64,000 nt of DNA from Mesorhizobium sp. (GCF_004963255.1 NZ_SUGA01000003.1:294514-358513); one strand, 5' to 3'. Shown: positions 53,136 to 62,373, counted from the stretch's first letter. Numbers and translations are program-made. The notes: generated by a model from the sequence alone, not told the origin.

Positions 53136-54152
53136 ATGAAAGCCGTCGTTTGCCGTTCGCCCGGCGACCTTGTCCTCGAAGACCGCGCAGCGCCCGGGGC
53201 GCCGCCACCCGGCTGGGCGCGCGTCGCCGTCAGCCATGTCGGCATCTGCGGCACCGACTATCACATCTTCGAAGGCAAGCATCCTTTCCTCGCCTATCCG
53301 CGCATCATGGGCCATGAGGTTTCCGGCACCATCGTCGAGAAGGGAGAAGGCGTCGATCTTGCCGTCGGCGAACCAGTCATCATCAACCCCTATCTTTCAT
53401 GCGGCCAATGCATCGCCTGCCGGCATGGCAAGCCGAATTGCTGCGTGAGGATCGAGGTGCTGGGCGTCCATCGCGACGGCGCCATGTGCGACGAGATCCT
53501 GGTGCCGGCGCAGAATCTTTATCCGGCAAATGGCCTGTCGCTGGCCGATGCCGCGGCGGTGGAATTTTTGGCGATCGGCGCGCATGCGGTGCGCAGATCG
53601 GTTGGAACGCCTGGTCAGCGCACGCTGGTCATCGGCGCCGGCCCGATCGGGCTGGGCACGGCGATCTTCGCCCGTATTGCCGGGCTGGATGTCAGCCTGC
53701 TCGATATGAGCAGCGAACGCCTCGGCTTCGCCGAAAAGGAACTCGGCTTTGTCCCGCTCGACACCTCGAAGGCAGCGGCTGCGGACCTAGTGCGGCAGGC
53801 GACCGGCGGCGAAGGGTTCGACCTCGTCTTCGACGCGACCGGCAACACGGCGTCGGTGCAGTCCGCCTTCGCCCATGTCGCACATGGCGGCACGCTGGTG
53901 CTGGTCAGCGTCGTCAAGGACGACATCACCTTCTCCGACCCCGAATTCCACAAGCGTGAGATGACGCTGGTCGGCAGCCGCAACGCGCTGAAGGCCGATT
54001 TTGAGCATGTCGCCGCTTCGATCCGCAACGGCGCCGTGCCGTTGGGCAAGCTCGTCACCCATCGCACGACGCTCGCCGGAACGCCGCGCGATCTGGCGCG
54101 GTGGGCGCATGAGAAATCGGGGCTGATCAAGGCTGTGATCGAGGTGGGGTGA
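53136..54152 (+). CDS. Zinc-binding alcohol dehydrogenase (sugar-acid dehydrogenase candidate)
   Basis: A 338-residue zinc MDR enzyme. The catalytic zinc site uses GICGTDYHIFEG and GHEVSG; the structural zinc cluster is CGQCIACRHGKPNC. The NAD loop is VIGAGPIGLGTAIFARIAG. The position next to a UxaA-type dehydratase and a sugar importer suggests a galactonate or gulonate dehydrogenase such as LgoD, which would feed tagaturonate or fructuronate to the hexuronate pathway; this is inference. The ATG at 53136 is 16 bp after the terminator. Confidence 0.85.
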   Translation: MKAVVCRSPGDLVLEDRAAPGAPPPGWARVAVSHVGICGTDYHIFEGKHPFLAYPRIMGHEVSGTIVEKGEGVDLAVGEPVIINPYLSCGQCIACRHGKPNCCVRIEVLGVHRDGAMCDEILVPAQNLYPANGLSLADAAAVEFLAIGAHAVRRSVGTPGQRTLVIGAGPIGLGTAIFARIAGLDVSLLDMSSERLGFAEKELGFVPLDTSKAAAADLVRQATGGEGFDLVFDATGNTASVQSAFAHVAHGGTLVLVSVVKDDITFSDPEFHKREMTLVGSRNALKADFEHVAASIRNGAVPLGKLVTHRTTLAGTPRDLARWAHEKSGLIKAVIEVG

Positions 54153-54230
54153 GAGACGCCGGCATAGAGATTTCCGCCCTGGATATCTGGCAATCACAGC
54201 CTTGGTGATTGGCCGAAGCGCCTACCCCTT

Positions 54231-54407
54231 CGTCATCCACGGGCGGAGCAACGAGCGAAGCGACGCGCGCAGACCCGAGGATCCATTCCGTGACTTCGAA
54301 GCTCTGCGACGATCCAGAATTCTGCTCTGTCGCATTCCACGGTCGAGGTAACGGAATGGATCCTCGGGTCTGCGCTCCGCTTCGCGTCGCTCCGCCCGTG
54401 GATGACG
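54231..54407. repeat. Large palindromic element with 57-61-bp arms
   Basis: CGTCATCCACGGGCGGAGC opens the left arm; its near-complement closes the right arm at 54407. Both arms also carry CAGACCCGAGGATCCATTCC. The central 60 bp includes a GAATTC site and is not repeated. It fills most of the 294-bp gap between the dehydrogenase and phnF, whose stop codons converge on it. No transposase is present; a MITE- or RIME-like element is likely. Confidence 0.75.
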
Positions 54408-54446
54408 ACTCCGAGATTAATCGCACTGGAGTGATGATGGGCGGGA

Positions 54447-55193
54447 CTAATCGCCAGCCGAAAGCCTCAACTCCACCCGCTCCGCTGGAAAGCGCGACTC
54501 CGCGAACTGGATCGGCTCGCCGTCCAGCGTGACGTTGACGGCGACGGTGACCAGCACGATGGCGCCCGGCTGCAGATCGAGCGCTGCGAGGTCGTCGGCA
54601 TCGGCGTGGCGAGCCGACAGCACGGTCGAATGCCGCAGATAATCATTGATGCCGAAACGCTTCAGCGAGGCGGTGATCGATCCTGTTTCCGCCATGGCCG
54701 CCTCGATACCGGCGAAGCGCTTGGCGTCGAACCAGGTCGTGGCGCGTGACACCGCATGACCATCGGCCTCGCCACGCGTTTCCAGCCGGATGACGGCCGC
54801 GCCCTTGGCGATGCCCAGCGCATCGGCGATGCGCCGGCTGGCCGGCTCCGTCGAGGACGACAGGAGCGCGATATGCCGCTCGCTCGTCTGCCCCTGCAGC
54901 CCGGTCGAGAAGCGCGTGCGCGCGCCGATCGGATAGGACAGCCGCTTGCGCGACAGGACGAAGGTGCCGCGGCCCTGCTCGGCCCTGAGCACGCCTTCCT
55001 GCACAAGCGCCGCGATGGCGCTGCGCACCGTGTGGCGGTTGACACCGTAGCGCTCGGCCAGCGCGACTTCGGGCGGCAGCGCCGCATTCTCCGCGAAATC
55101 GCCGCTCGCGATCCCCTGCAGGATCCGGTCGGCGATCTGCCGCCACAGCGACACGCCGTTGCGCCTTTCGATGCTGCTCGCCAGTCCGGTCAT
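54447..55193 (-). CDS. phnF: PhnF, GntR/HutC-family regulator of phosphonate genes
   Basis: A 248-residue regulator. The winged helix (about 12-80) contains LPPEVALAERYGVNRHTVRSAIAALVQEGVLRAEQGRGTFV. The UTRA effector domain (about 95-240) follows, with ATTWFDAKRFAGIEAAM. It is divergent from phnG across 143 bp that hold a HutC-like inverted repeat and a Pho box. Likely role: repressor of phnG-L, relieved by a phosphonate or phosphate-ester ligand. Confidence 0.92.
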   Translation of the reverse strand: MTGLASSIERRNGVSLWRQIADRILQGIASGDFAENAALPPEVALAERYGVNRHTVRSAIAALVQEGVLRAEQGRGTFVLSRKRLSYPIGARTRFSTGLQGQTSERHIALLSSSTEPASRRIADALGIAKGAAVIRLETRGEADGHAVSRATTWFDAKRFAGIEAAMAETGSITASLKRFGINDYLRHSTVLSARHADADDLAALDLQPGAIVLVTVAVNVTLDGEPIQFAESRFPAERVELRLSAGD

Positions 55194-55237
55194 TCATCGC
55201 CCCCCATTTCTTCGCCAGCCCGGGCAATTTTCCGGGC

Positions 55238-55255
55238 CTGTCATCCACCCGTCAT
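55238..55255 (+). promoter_or_regulatory. Pho box upstream of phnG
   Basis: CTGTCAT-CCAC-CCGTCAT matches the PhoB direct repeat CTGTCAT-N4-CTGTCAT at 13 of 14 defined bases with the correct 11-bp period. It predicts induction of the C-P lyase operon by phosphate starvation. Confidence 0.8.
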
Positions 55256-55290
55256 GGACTCCCGTTAGGAGATAGGTATAATTTGTACAG

Positions 55291-55310
55291 TTGTCTATAT
55301 CAATAGACAA
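55291..55310. promoter_or_regulatory. Candidate PhnF operator
   Basis: TTGTCTAT-ATCA-ATAGACAA has perfect 8-bp arms. GTCTAT/ATAGAC half-sites are typical of HutC-subfamily GntR proteins. It lies 26 bp before the phnG start, just downstream of the likely promoter. Confidence 0.65.
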
Positions 55311-55336
55311 ATTTACGCTATGTCAGGAGCAATGCC

Positions 55337-55798
55337 ATGCGAGGACAGGAAGCGCGCGAGCAGGCCGGGCGGAAAGCCTTGATGGCGACGCTGGCGCATG
55401 CCGAAGCCGATGAGATCGCGCGCCTGTGGAGCGAGTCGGGACTGCCCTCCGAGGCCGAGCTTTTGCGCGGCCCCGAAACCGGATTGGTGACGGTGCGCGG
55501 ACGGATCGGCGGCGGTGGCGCGCCGTTCAATGTTGGCGAGGCGACCGTCACCCGCGCCACGGTGCGGCTGCCCTCCGGCCAGGTCGGCCATTCCTATGCG
55601 CTCGGCCGCGACAAGGACAAGGCCAGGCTCGCCGCGATCGCCGACGCGCTGTGGCAGGACCCGGCGCAGCGTGAAGCAGTCGAGACGAAGCTCGCCGCGC
55701 CCTTGCGCGCGGCGCTCGATGCGGCGCGCGAGACGCGGCGCGTCGAGACGGCGGCCACGAAAGTGGATTTCTTCACCATGGTGCGCGGAGAAGACTGA
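55337..55798 (+). CDS. phnG: C-P lyase subunit PhnG
   Basis: A 153-residue subunit of the PhnGHIJ core complex, which transfers phosphonate to ATP-derived ribose. Family blocks are TLAHAEADEIARLW, GLVTVRGRIGGGGAPFNVGEATVTRATVRL and GHSYALGRDKDKARLAAIADAL. AGGAG lies 7 bp before the ATG. Its stop overlaps the phnH start. Confidence 0.93.
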   Translation: MRGQEAREQAGRKALMATLAHAEADEIARLWSESGLPSEAELLRGPETGLVTVRGRIGGGGAPFNVGEATVTRATVRLPSGQVGHSYALGRDKDKARLAAIADALWQDPAQREAVETKLAAPLRAALDAARETRRVETAATKVDFFTMVRGED

Positions 55799-56409
55799 TG
55801 GATATTGCCACGCAATCGATCGACGGCGGCTTCGCCGAGCCGGTCTTCAATGCTCAGGCCGTCTTCCGCGCCATCATGGACGCGATGGCGCGCCCGGGCT
55901 CCATGCAGGCCCTGCCGCAGCTCACCCGGCCGCCGGCGCCGTTGTCGGCGACGGCCGGCGCCGTGGCGCTCTCGCTCTGCGACAACGACACGCCGGTCTG
56001 GCTCGATCCGCCGCTGCAGGCGGAAGCTTCGGTCAAGGCCTGGCTCGGCTTCCACACCGGCGCGCCCTTGGCCAACACGCCGGCCGACGCGCATTTCGCG
56101 TTGATCGCCAATCCGAAGGAGATGGCGGCGCTCGACGGTTTTGCGCAAGGCACGCAGGAATATCCCGACCGCTCGACGACGCTGATCCTCCTGGTCGACG
56201 ACCTTGCCTCGGGCCCGTCGCTGCTGCTTGAGGGCCCCGGCATCGAAAAAACGTCAATGATCGCGCCTCCGGGCATGCCGCGCCATTTCGTTGAGCAGTG
56301 GAAGCAGAACAACCAACGTTTTCCGCGCGGTGTCGACATCATCCTGGCGGCGCCGGGCAGCCTCGCCTGCCTGCCGCGCACCACCCGCATCAAGTCGATA
56401 GAGGCATGA
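55798..56409 (+). CDS. phnH: C-P lyase subunit PhnH
   Basis: A 203-residue core-complex subunit. Typical blocks are EPVFNAQAVFRAIMDAMARPG, VALSLCDNDTPVWLD, LEGPGIEKTSMIAPPGMP and PRGVDIILAAPG. It dimerises with PhnG-PhnI in the heterooctamer. It overlaps phnG by one base and ends one base before phnI. Confidence 0.93.
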   Translation: MDIATQSIDGGFAEPVFNAQAVFRAIMDAMARPGSMQALPQLTRPPAPLSATAGAVALSLCDNDTPVWLDPPLQAEASVKAWLGFHTGAPLANTPADAHFALIANPKEMAALDGFAQGTQEYPDRSTTLILLVDDLASGPSLLLEGPGIEKTSMIAPPGMPRHFVEQWKQNNQRFPRGVDIILAAPGSLACLPRTTRIKSIEA

Positions 56410-56410
56410 C

Positions 56411-57523
56411 ATGTATGTCGCGGTGAAGGGCGGCGAAGCCGCCATTGCCAATGCGCACCGCCTGCTGGCCGACCGCCGCCGCGGCGATCGCTCGGTGCCG
56501 GCGCTGCGCCTCGACCAGATTGTCGAACAGCTGGCGCTCGGCGTCGACCGCGTGATGAGCGAAGGCTCGCTCTACGATCGCGAGCTGGCGGCTCTCGCCG
56601 TCGTCCAGGCGCGCGGCGACATGATCGAGGCGATCTTCCTGGTGCGCGCCTACCGCACCACGCTGCCGCGCTTCGGCTACACCAATCCGGTCGATACCGG
56701 CGCGATGCAGGTCGAGCGTCGTATCTCGGCCACCTACAAGGATCTGCCCGGCGGCCAGGTGCTCGGCCCGACCTTCGACTACACCCACCGCCTGCTCGAT
56801 CCGGAGCTCGCCGCCGGCGCCGAAGTCGAGACGCCGGCGCAGCGCCCGGTCGAGCCGGAGGCCATGCCGCGCGTTTCGGCGATCCTCGCCCATGAAGGCC
56901 TGATCGAGGCCGATGGCGAAATGCCGCTCGACCATGTCCCCGGCGACATCACGCGCGAGCCGCTGCAATTCCCGATGGCTCGCGACATCCGCCTGCAGGC
57001 GCTGTCGCGCGGCGACGAAGGTTTTCTCCTGGCGCTCGGCTATTCGACGCAGCGCGGCTACGCCCGCAACCATCCCTTCGTCGGCGAGATCCGCATCGGC
57101 GAGGTCGAGCTGGAGCTCGACGTCCCGGAGCTGCCCTTCGCCGTGCCGCTCGGCTCCATCCGCATCACCGAATGCCAGATGGTCAACCAGTTCAAGGGCT
57201 CGGCCAAGGCGCCGCCGCAGTTCACCCGCGGCTACGGCCTGGTGTTCGGCCAGAGCGAGCGCAAGGCGATGGCGATGGCGCTGTGCGACCGGGCGCTGCG
57301 CGCGGGCGAGCTTGGCGAGGATATCGTCGCCGCCGCGCAGGACGAGGAATTCGTCATCTCCCACTCCGACAATGTGCAGGCGACCGGCTTCGTCGAGCAT
57401 CTGAAGCTGCCGCACTATGTCGACTTCCAGGCCGAGCTCGGCCTCGTGCGCCGCATGCGCGCCGAATACGAGGCGCGGGAAAACGAGGACAAGGCTGAAG
57501 AGAAAAGGGAGGCCGCGGAATGA
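56411..57523 (+). CDS. phnI: C-P lyase subunit PhnI
   Basis: A 370-residue subunit that, with PhnG, PhnH and PhnL, displaces adenine from ATP (purine ribonucleoside 5'-triphosphate phosphonylase activity). Blocks include VAVKGGEAAIANAHRLL, RTTLPRFGYTNPVDTG, RISATYKDLPGGQVLGPTFDYTHRLLD and FTRGYGLVFGQSERKAMAMAL. The Lys/Glu-rich tail (EDKAEEKREAAE) is variable among relatives. Confidence 0.93.
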   Translation: MYVAVKGGEAAIANAHRLLADRRRGDRSVPALRLDQIVEQLALGVDRVMSEGSLYDRELAALAVVQARGDMIEAIFLVRAYRTTLPRFGYTNPVDTGAMQVERRISATYKDLPGGQVLGPTFDYTHRLLDPELAAGAEVETPAQRPVEPEAMPRVSAILAHEGLIEADGEMPLDHVPGDITREPLQFPMARDIRLQALSRGDEGFLLALGYSTQRGYARNHPFVGEIRIGEVELELDVPELPFAVPLGSIRITECQMVNQFKGSAKAPPQFTRGYGLVFGQSERKAMAMALCDRALRAGELGEDIVAAAQDEEFVISHSDNVQATGFVEHLKLPHYVDFQAELGLVRRMRAEYEARENEDKAEEKREAAE

Positions 57524-58431
57524 ACGCGCAATCGACCGACATCGCAACCTACAACTTCGCCTATCTCGACGAGCAGACCAAGCGGATGATCCGCCGCGCC
57601 ATCCTGAAGGGCATCGCTATCCCCGGCTACCAAGTGCCCTTCGCCTCGCGCGAGATGCCGATGCCTTACGGCTGGGGCACCGGCGGCGTGCAGGTCACCG
57701 CCTCGATCATCGGTCCCGACGACGTGCTGAAAGTCATCGACCAGGGCGCCGACGACACCACCAACGCCGTCTCGATCCGCGCCTTCTTCAAGAAGGTCGC
57801 CAAGGTCGACGTCACCACCGAAACCGCGAAGGCGACGATCATGCAGACCCGCCACCGCATTCCGGAGCAGCCGCTGACGGCGGGCCAGGTGCTGGTGTTC
57901 CAGGTGCCGATCCCCGAGCCGCTGCGCTTCCTCGAACCGCGCGAGACCGAGACGCGCAAGATGCATGCGCTGGAGGAATATGGCCTCATGCATGTGAAGC
58001 TCTACGAGGACATCGCCAAGCACGGCCGCATTGCCACCACCTATGCCTATCCGGTCAAGGTCGAGGGTCGCTATGTGATGGACCCGTCGCCGACGCCCAA
58101 ATTCGACAATCCGAAGATGCATCGTTCGCCGGCTTTGCAATTGTTCGGCGCCGGCCGCGAGAAGCGCATCTACGCAGTGCCCCCTTTCACCGACGTCGTC
58201 AGCCTCGATTTCGAGGATCACCCCTTCGAGGTGCAGACTTTCGACCAGCCCTGCGCGCTCTGCGGCGCCGAGAATGTCTATCTCGACGAGGTCATCCTCG
58301 ACGACCATGGCGGCCACATGTTCGTCTGCTCCGACACCGACCACTGTGAGAAGCGACGCGCCGATGGGCATCATGGCCACCTTGCCCCCGAAGCCCATCT
58401 TGTCCCGGAAAAGACGGAGCCGGCCGAATGA
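57520..58431 (+). CDS. phnJ: Alpha-D-ribose 1-methylphosphonate 5-phosphate C-P lyase
   Basis: A 303-residue radical SAM enzyme that breaks the C-P bond, releasing methane or an alkane and ribose 1,2-cyclic phosphate 5-phosphate. The four conserved cysteines lie at 245, 248, 270 and 276 (CALC, FVC, HC), as required for the 4Fe-4S cluster. The glycyl-radical region KGIAIPGYQVPFASRE and the GWGTGGVQVTASIIG block are intact. The His/Glu-rich C-terminus (HGHLAPEAH) is normal. Confidence 0.95.
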   Translation: MNAQSTDIATYNFAYLDEQTKRMIRRAILKGIAIPGYQVPFASREMPMPYGWGTGGVQVTASIIGPDDVLKVIDQGADDTTNAVSIRAFFKKVAKVDVTTETAKATIMQTRHRIPEQPLTAGQVLVFQVPIPEPLRFLEPRETETRKMHALEEYGLMHVKLYEDIAKHGRIATTYAYPVKVEGRYVMDPSPTPKFDNPKMHRSPALQLFGAGREKRIYAVPPFTDVVSLDFEDHPFEVQTFDQPCALCGAENVYLDEVILDDHGGHMFVCSDTDHCEKRRADGHHGHLAPEAHLVPEKTEPAE

Positions 58432-59204
58432 CGGACGAACCGCTGCTGCGCGTTTCAGCGCTTTCGAAATTCTACGGCTCGCGCGTCGGCTGCGAGAACG
58501 TCACCTTCGATCTCTGGCCGGGCGAGGTCCTGGCGGTCGTCGGCGAGTCCGGCTCCGGCAAGACGACGCTGCTCAACTGCCTGTCGACCCGCCTTCTGCC
58601 CTCCTCCGGCACCGCCAGCTACCGCATGCGCGATGGCCAATGGCGCGAGCTCTATCGCATGAGCGAGGCCGAGCGCCGCTTCCTGATGCGCACCGACTGG
58701 GGTTTTGTCCATCAGAACCCGGCCGACGGGCTGCGCATGACCGTATCAGCCGGTGCCAATGTCGGCGAGCGGCTGATGGCGGTTGGCGACCGCCACTATG
58801 GCAGGATCCGCGCTACCGCCGTCGACTGGCTGTCGCGTGTCGAGATCGACGAGGACCGCATCGACGACGAGCCCCGCGCCTTCTCCGGCGGCATGCGCCA
58901 GCGCCTGCAGATCGCCCGTAACCTGGTGACCGGCCCGCGGCTCGTCTTCATGGACGAGCCGACCGGCGGCCTCGACGTCTCGGTGCAGGCGCGTCTGCTC
59001 GATCTGCTGCGCGGGCTGGTCACCGATCTCGGGCTGGCGGCGATCGTCGTCACCCACGACCTCGCCGTGGCGCGGCTCCTGTCGCAGCGCATGATGGTGA
59101 TGAAGGACGGTCACGTCGTCGAAAGCGGCCTCACCGACCGCGTGCTCGACGATCCGCGCGCGCCGTATACGCAACTCCTCGTTTCTTCCATCTTGCAGGT
59201 GTGA
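58428..59204 (+). CDS. phnK: C-P lyase accessory ATPase PhnK
   Basis: A 258-residue ABC-type ATPase that binds the core complex. Walker A is GESGSGKTT, the signature FSGGMRQRLQIARNL, Walker B LVFMDEPTGGLD. No membrane partner exists. PhnK and PhnL together open the core complex. It overlaps phnJ by 4 bp. Confidence 0.93.
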   Translation: MTDEPLLRVSALSKFYGSRVGCENVTFDLWPGEVLAVVGESGSGKTTLLNCLSTRLLPSSGTASYRMRDGQWRELYRMSEAERRFLMRTDWGFVHQNPADGLRMTVSAGANVGERLMAVGDRHYGRIRATAVDWLSRVEIDEDRIDDEPRAFSGGMRQRLQIARNLVTGPRLVFMDEPTGGLDVSVQARLLDLLRGLVTDLGLAAIVVTHDLAVARLLSQRMMVMKDGHVVESGLTDRVLDDPRAPYTQLLVSSILQV

Positions 59205-59914
59205 TGATGGCCACTCCTCTCGTCGTTTCCGATGTCGCCAAAAGCTTCACCATGCATCTGCGCGACGGCGTCACGCTGCCGGTGGTGGCGGGCGTCTCCT
59301 TCTCGATCCGCGGCGGCGAATGCGCCGTGCTCGGCGGTCCGTCGGGTGCCGGAAAAAGCTCGATCCTGAAGATGCTCTACGGCAACTACGCCGTCGATGA
59401 AGGCCAGATCATCGTCCAGCATGGCGGCGGGCTGATCGACCTCGCCTCCGCCAGCCCGCGCACCGTGCTTTCCGTGCGCCGCCACACCATCGGCTATGTC
59501 AGCCAGTTCCTGCGCACCGTGCCGCGCGTTTCCGCGCTCGACGTGGTCGCCGAGCCGCTGGTCGAGCGCGGCGGGGATCGCGAGACCGCGCGCGCGAAGG
59601 CTCGCTCCTTGCTTGCGCAGCTCAACCTGCCGGAAAAACTCTGGGCGCTGCCGCCGGCGACCTTCTCCGGCGGCGAGCAGCAGCGCGTCAACATCGCGCG
59701 CGGCTTCATCACCGAGCATCCGATCCTGTTGCTCGACGAGCCGACCGCTTCGCTTGACGCCCGCAATCGCGATGTCGTCGTCGAGCTCATCGCCGCCAAG
59801 AAGGCGGCGGGCGTTGCGCTCCTCGGCATCTTCCACGACCTCGACGTGCGCGACGCGGTCGCCGACCGCGTCATCGACGTCACCGCCTTCGCCGCCGGAA
59901 AGATCGCCGCATGA
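59204..59914 (+). CDS. phnL: C-P lyase accessory ATPase PhnL
   Basis: A 236-residue ABC-type ATPase. Walker [11 protein letters not shown], signature [15 protein letters not shown], Walker [15 protein letters not shown] take the ATG at 59204, which overlaps the phnK stop (ATGA-type), instead of the GTG at 59201. Confidence 0.92.
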   Translation: MMATPLVVSDVAKSFTMHLRDGVTLPVVAGVSFSIRGGECAVLGGPSGAGKSSILKMLYGNYAVDEGQIIVQHGGGLIDLASASPRTVLSVRRHTIGYVSQFLRTVPRVSALDVVAEPLVERGGDRETARAKARSLLAQLNLPEKLWALPPATFSGGEQQRVNIARGFITEHPILLLDEPTASLDARNRDVVVELIAAKKAAGVALLGIFHDLDVRDAVADRVIDVTAFAAGKIAA

Positions 59915-60528
59915 GCAAGAAACTCTCGGAGGCGCCGCTGATCCATCCGACGGCGCAGGTCGAAAACTCGACCCTCGGCCGCTGGACCGAAATCGCCGAG
60001 CGCAGCCGCGTCGCCGAATGCGAGCTCGGCGACTATTCCTACATGATGCAGGACTGTGCCGTCTGGTGCGCGACTATTGGCAAGTTCTCCAACATCGCGG
60101 CAAGCGTACGCATCAACGCCACGAACCACCCGGTCTCGCGTCCGACGCTGCACCACTTCACCTATCGCGCCTCGGACTATTGGGACGACGCCGAGCATGA
60201 GAGCGAGTTTTTCGCGCAGCGCCGCGCCAAGCGCGTCACCATCGGCCACGACACCTGGCTCGGCCACGGCTCGACCATCCTGCCCGGCGTCACCGTCGGC
60301 GACGGCGCGGCGGTCGGCGCGGGCGCGGTGGTGTCGAAGGATGTCGCGCCCTACACCATCGTCGGCGGCGTGCCGGCGAAACCGATCCGCGAGCGCTTCG
60401 ACCGCCGCACCGCCGAGCGCTACCAAGCCCTGGCCTGGTGGGACTGGGACCATGCAAGGTTGCGCGCCGCGCTCGACGATTTTCGCGAACTGTCGGCAGA
60501 GGCGTTTCTCGAAAAATATGGCGGCTGA
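59911..60528 (+). CDS. Hexapeptide acetyltransferase of the phn cluster
   Basis: A 205-residue left-handed beta-helix transferase. Hexapeptide repeats show in [32 protein letters not shown] and [47 protein letters not shown] carries the active-site His. The phosphonate-linked family (DapH/PhnO-like by position) may acetylate aminoalkylphosphonates before cleavage or detoxify them; this is inference. Its ATGA start overlaps phnL. Confidence 0.88.
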   Translation: MSKKLSEAPLIHPTAQVENSTLGRWTEIAERSRVAECELGDYSYMMQDCAVWCATIGKFSNIAASVRINATNHPVSRPTLHHFTYRASDYWDDAEHESEFFAQRRAKRVTIGHDTWLGHGSTILPGVTVGDGAAVGAGAVVSKDVAPYTIVGGVPAKPIRERFDRRTAERYQALAWWDWDHARLRAALDDFRELSAEAFLEKYGG

Positions 60529-60533
60529 TTTCG

Positions 60534-60613
60534 GTGAATGATGAATAGTGAATGGCAACGAAGCCCTTCTTATTCACCATTCACCATTCACCATTCACCA
60601 TTCACCATTCACA
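60534..60613. repeat. Palindromic array of the 7-mer ATTCACC
   Basis: The right part has five tandem copies ATTCACC (60573-60608) and the left part three inverted copies GTGAATG/ATGAATA/GTGAATG (60534-60554). The centre is CAACGAAGCCCTTCTT. It is the third array of this kind in the window, and it ends the phnG-L transcript region before the DUF1868 gene. Confidence 0.8.
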
Positions 60614-60662
60614 CCTTTGACACATGACTCGGACAAGAGCCGATCTCCCCCAGGAGATCGCC

Positions 60663-61373
60663 ATGCTCGCCACTGTTAGACCCTCGCTCGCCGGATTTTT
60701 CGAAGGCTCCAACCCGGCGCCGCCGGTTCATCTCGGCACCCGTTACGACGTCTCGGGCAACTTTCTCCCCGAGCCGGGCAACACCGTCGTCTGCCATCTG
60801 GTCGAAGGCTCGCCTTCGCAAGCAGCGATCGTGGAGGTGCGCGAACGCATGCTTGCCATGCCGGATGCCGATCGCCTCGCCTTCACGCCGATCTCAAGCC
60901 TCCACATGACGCTCTTCCAGGGCATTATCGAATACCGCCGCCGCCTTCCTTACTGGCCTTCGGACGTGCCGCTCGACACCGGCATCGACGACATGACCCG
61001 CCTCTATCTCGATCGCCTGCAAGATTTCGAGGGCCACGGACCCTTCAAGATCAAGGTTGTCGAAGTCGTGCCGACCGGCCTGACCGTCGCCGGCGCCACC
61101 GAACAGGATCGCCGGATCCTGCAAGCTTGGCGCGATGCGCTGTCTGTGCCGTTCGGCTACCGCCATCCGGACCACGACACCTATGTCTTCCACATCACCT
61201 ATGCCTATCAGATCCGCCGCCTCGCCGACGAGCGGGCCGCGGCCTGGCAGGATCTGTTCGATGACTGCTTGTCATTCCTCGAGCGCGAAGCTCCGGTGAT
61301 CGAGCTCAAGCCGCCGGCCTTTTGCAGCTTCAAGGACATGAAGCATTTCGAGGAACTGCTGGTGCTTGGCTGA
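60663..61373 (+). CDS. DUF1868 2H-phosphoesterase superfamily protein
   Basis: A 236-residue protein with both HxT motifs of the 2H superfamily: [10 protein letters not shown] (His81, Thr83) and YVFHITYAY (His177, Thr179). The N-terminus [22 protein letters not shown] and [11 protein letters not shown] are DUF1868 blocks. 2H enzymes open cyclic phosphodiesters, typically 2',3'-cyclic or 1,2-cyclic. AGGAG lies 6 bp before the ATG at 60663; the longer frame from 60624 lacks a ribosome-binding site. It lies between the C-P lyase genes and phnC, where phnP would be expected in other genomes. Confidence 0.8.
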   Translation: MLATVRPSLAGFFEGSNPAPPVHLGTRYDVSGNFLPEPGNTVVCHLVEGSPSQAAIVEVRERMLAMPDADRLAFTPISSLHMTLFQGIIEYRRRLPYWPSDVPLDTGIDDMTRLYLDRLQDFEGHGPFKIKVVEVVPTGLTVAGATEQDRRILQAWRDALSVPFGYRHPDHDTYVFHITYAYQIRRLADERAAAWQDLFDDCLSFLEREAPVIELKPPAFCSFKDMKHFEELLVLG

Positions 61374-61429
61374 CGCCGAGCAGCGACACAGACCAGCATT
61401 CCCCGCCAAGCCTGTGACTCGTAACAAAA

Positions 61430-61447
61430 CTGACATCAATCCGACAC
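61430..61447 (+). promoter_or_regulatory. Possible Pho box upstream of phnC
   Basis: CTGACAT-CAAT-CCGACAC has the right 11-bp period but only about 10 of 14 matches to CTGTCAT-N4-CTGTCAT. CTGTGAC lies further upstream. It suggests a separate PhoB-controlled promoter for phnCDE. Confidence 0.4.
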
Positions 61448-61515
61448 CCCAGCTTCATCGGCCTGCGCTAGCGAGAGCTAACAGACCTGCAACCGCGACG
61501 GACTGGAGTTTTGGT

Positions 61516-62373
61516 ATGTCAGCATCATCGGCCACGCTCGAAATCCGCGGCGTAACCCGACGATTTGGCAAGAACACCGCTGTCAGCGACATCAACATCT
61601 CGATCCCGCGCGGTCAGATGGTCGGTATCATTGGCCGCTCCGGCGCCGGCAAGTCGACGCTGCTGCGCATGATCAATCGCCTCATCGATCCCAGCCAGGG
61701 GTCGATTTTTTTTGACGGCGCCGAGGTCTCCAGCCTGCAGGGCTCGCCGCTGCGCCGCTGGCAGCGCGACTGCGCCATGATCTTCCAACAGTTCAACCTC
61801 GTGCCGCGCCTCGACGTCTTGACCAATGTGCTGCTCGGCCGCCTCAACCATCGCTCCACGGTTTCCAACCTGCTCGGCATGTTCACGCGCACCGAATGCG
61901 CGGAGGCGGTGGCCGCGCTCGAGCGCCTCGACATCGCCCGCACCGCGCTGCAGCCGGCCGGCACGCTGTCCGGCGGCCAGCAGCAGCGTGTCGCGATCGC
62001 CCGCGCCATGATGCAGCAGCCGAAAGTGCTTCTGGCCGACGAGCCGATCGCCTCGCTCGACCCGCTCAACGCCAAGGTGGTGATGGATTCGCTGCGCGAC
62101 ATCAATCTGCGCGAAGGCATCACCGTCGTCACCAATCTGCACACGCTGGACACCGCCCGCGCCTATTGCGGCCGCATCATCGGCATGGCCGCCGGCAAGG
62201 TCGTCTTCGACGGCGCCCCGCAAGACCTCGACCGCGACGCCGTGCGCACCGTCTACGGCGCCGACGCCAGCGGCGCCGAGATCTCCGAAGCGATCACGTC
62301 GACCAGCGTGACCATCAGGCCCAAGATCACCGCATCCGCCGGACCGCTCGAACCCGCCTTTCCTGGCTACTGA
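61516..62373 (+). CDS. phnC: Phosphonate ABC transporter ATPase
   Basis: A 285-residue ATPase for phosphonate import. Walker [11 protein letters not shown]-loop [12 protein letters not shown], signature [15 protein letters not shown], Walker [14 protein letters not shown] and H-loop-equivalent [14 protein letters not shown]. The ATG at 61516 fits the family start; the frame upstream to 61366 overlaps the DUF1868 end. phnD follows after 141 bp. Confidence 0.93.
   Translation: MSASSATLEIRGVTRRFGKNTAVSDINISIPRGQMVGIIGRSGAGKSTLLRMINRLIDPSQGSIFFDGAEVSSLQGSPLRRWQRDCAMIFQQFNLVPRLDVLTNVLLGRLNHRSTVSNLLGMFTRTECAEAVAALERLDIARTALQPAGTLSGGQQQRVAIARAMMQQPKVLLADEPIASLDPLNAKVVMDSLRDINLREGITVVTNLHTLDTARAYCGRIIGMAAGKVVFDGAPQDLDRDAVRTVYGADASGAEISEAITSTSVTIRPKITASAGPLEPAFPGY

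Noticed and set aside
60573..60608. Possible CRISPR-like tandem repeat
   Set aside because: Units of 7 bp without spacers; it is a simple tandem array with an inverted partner.
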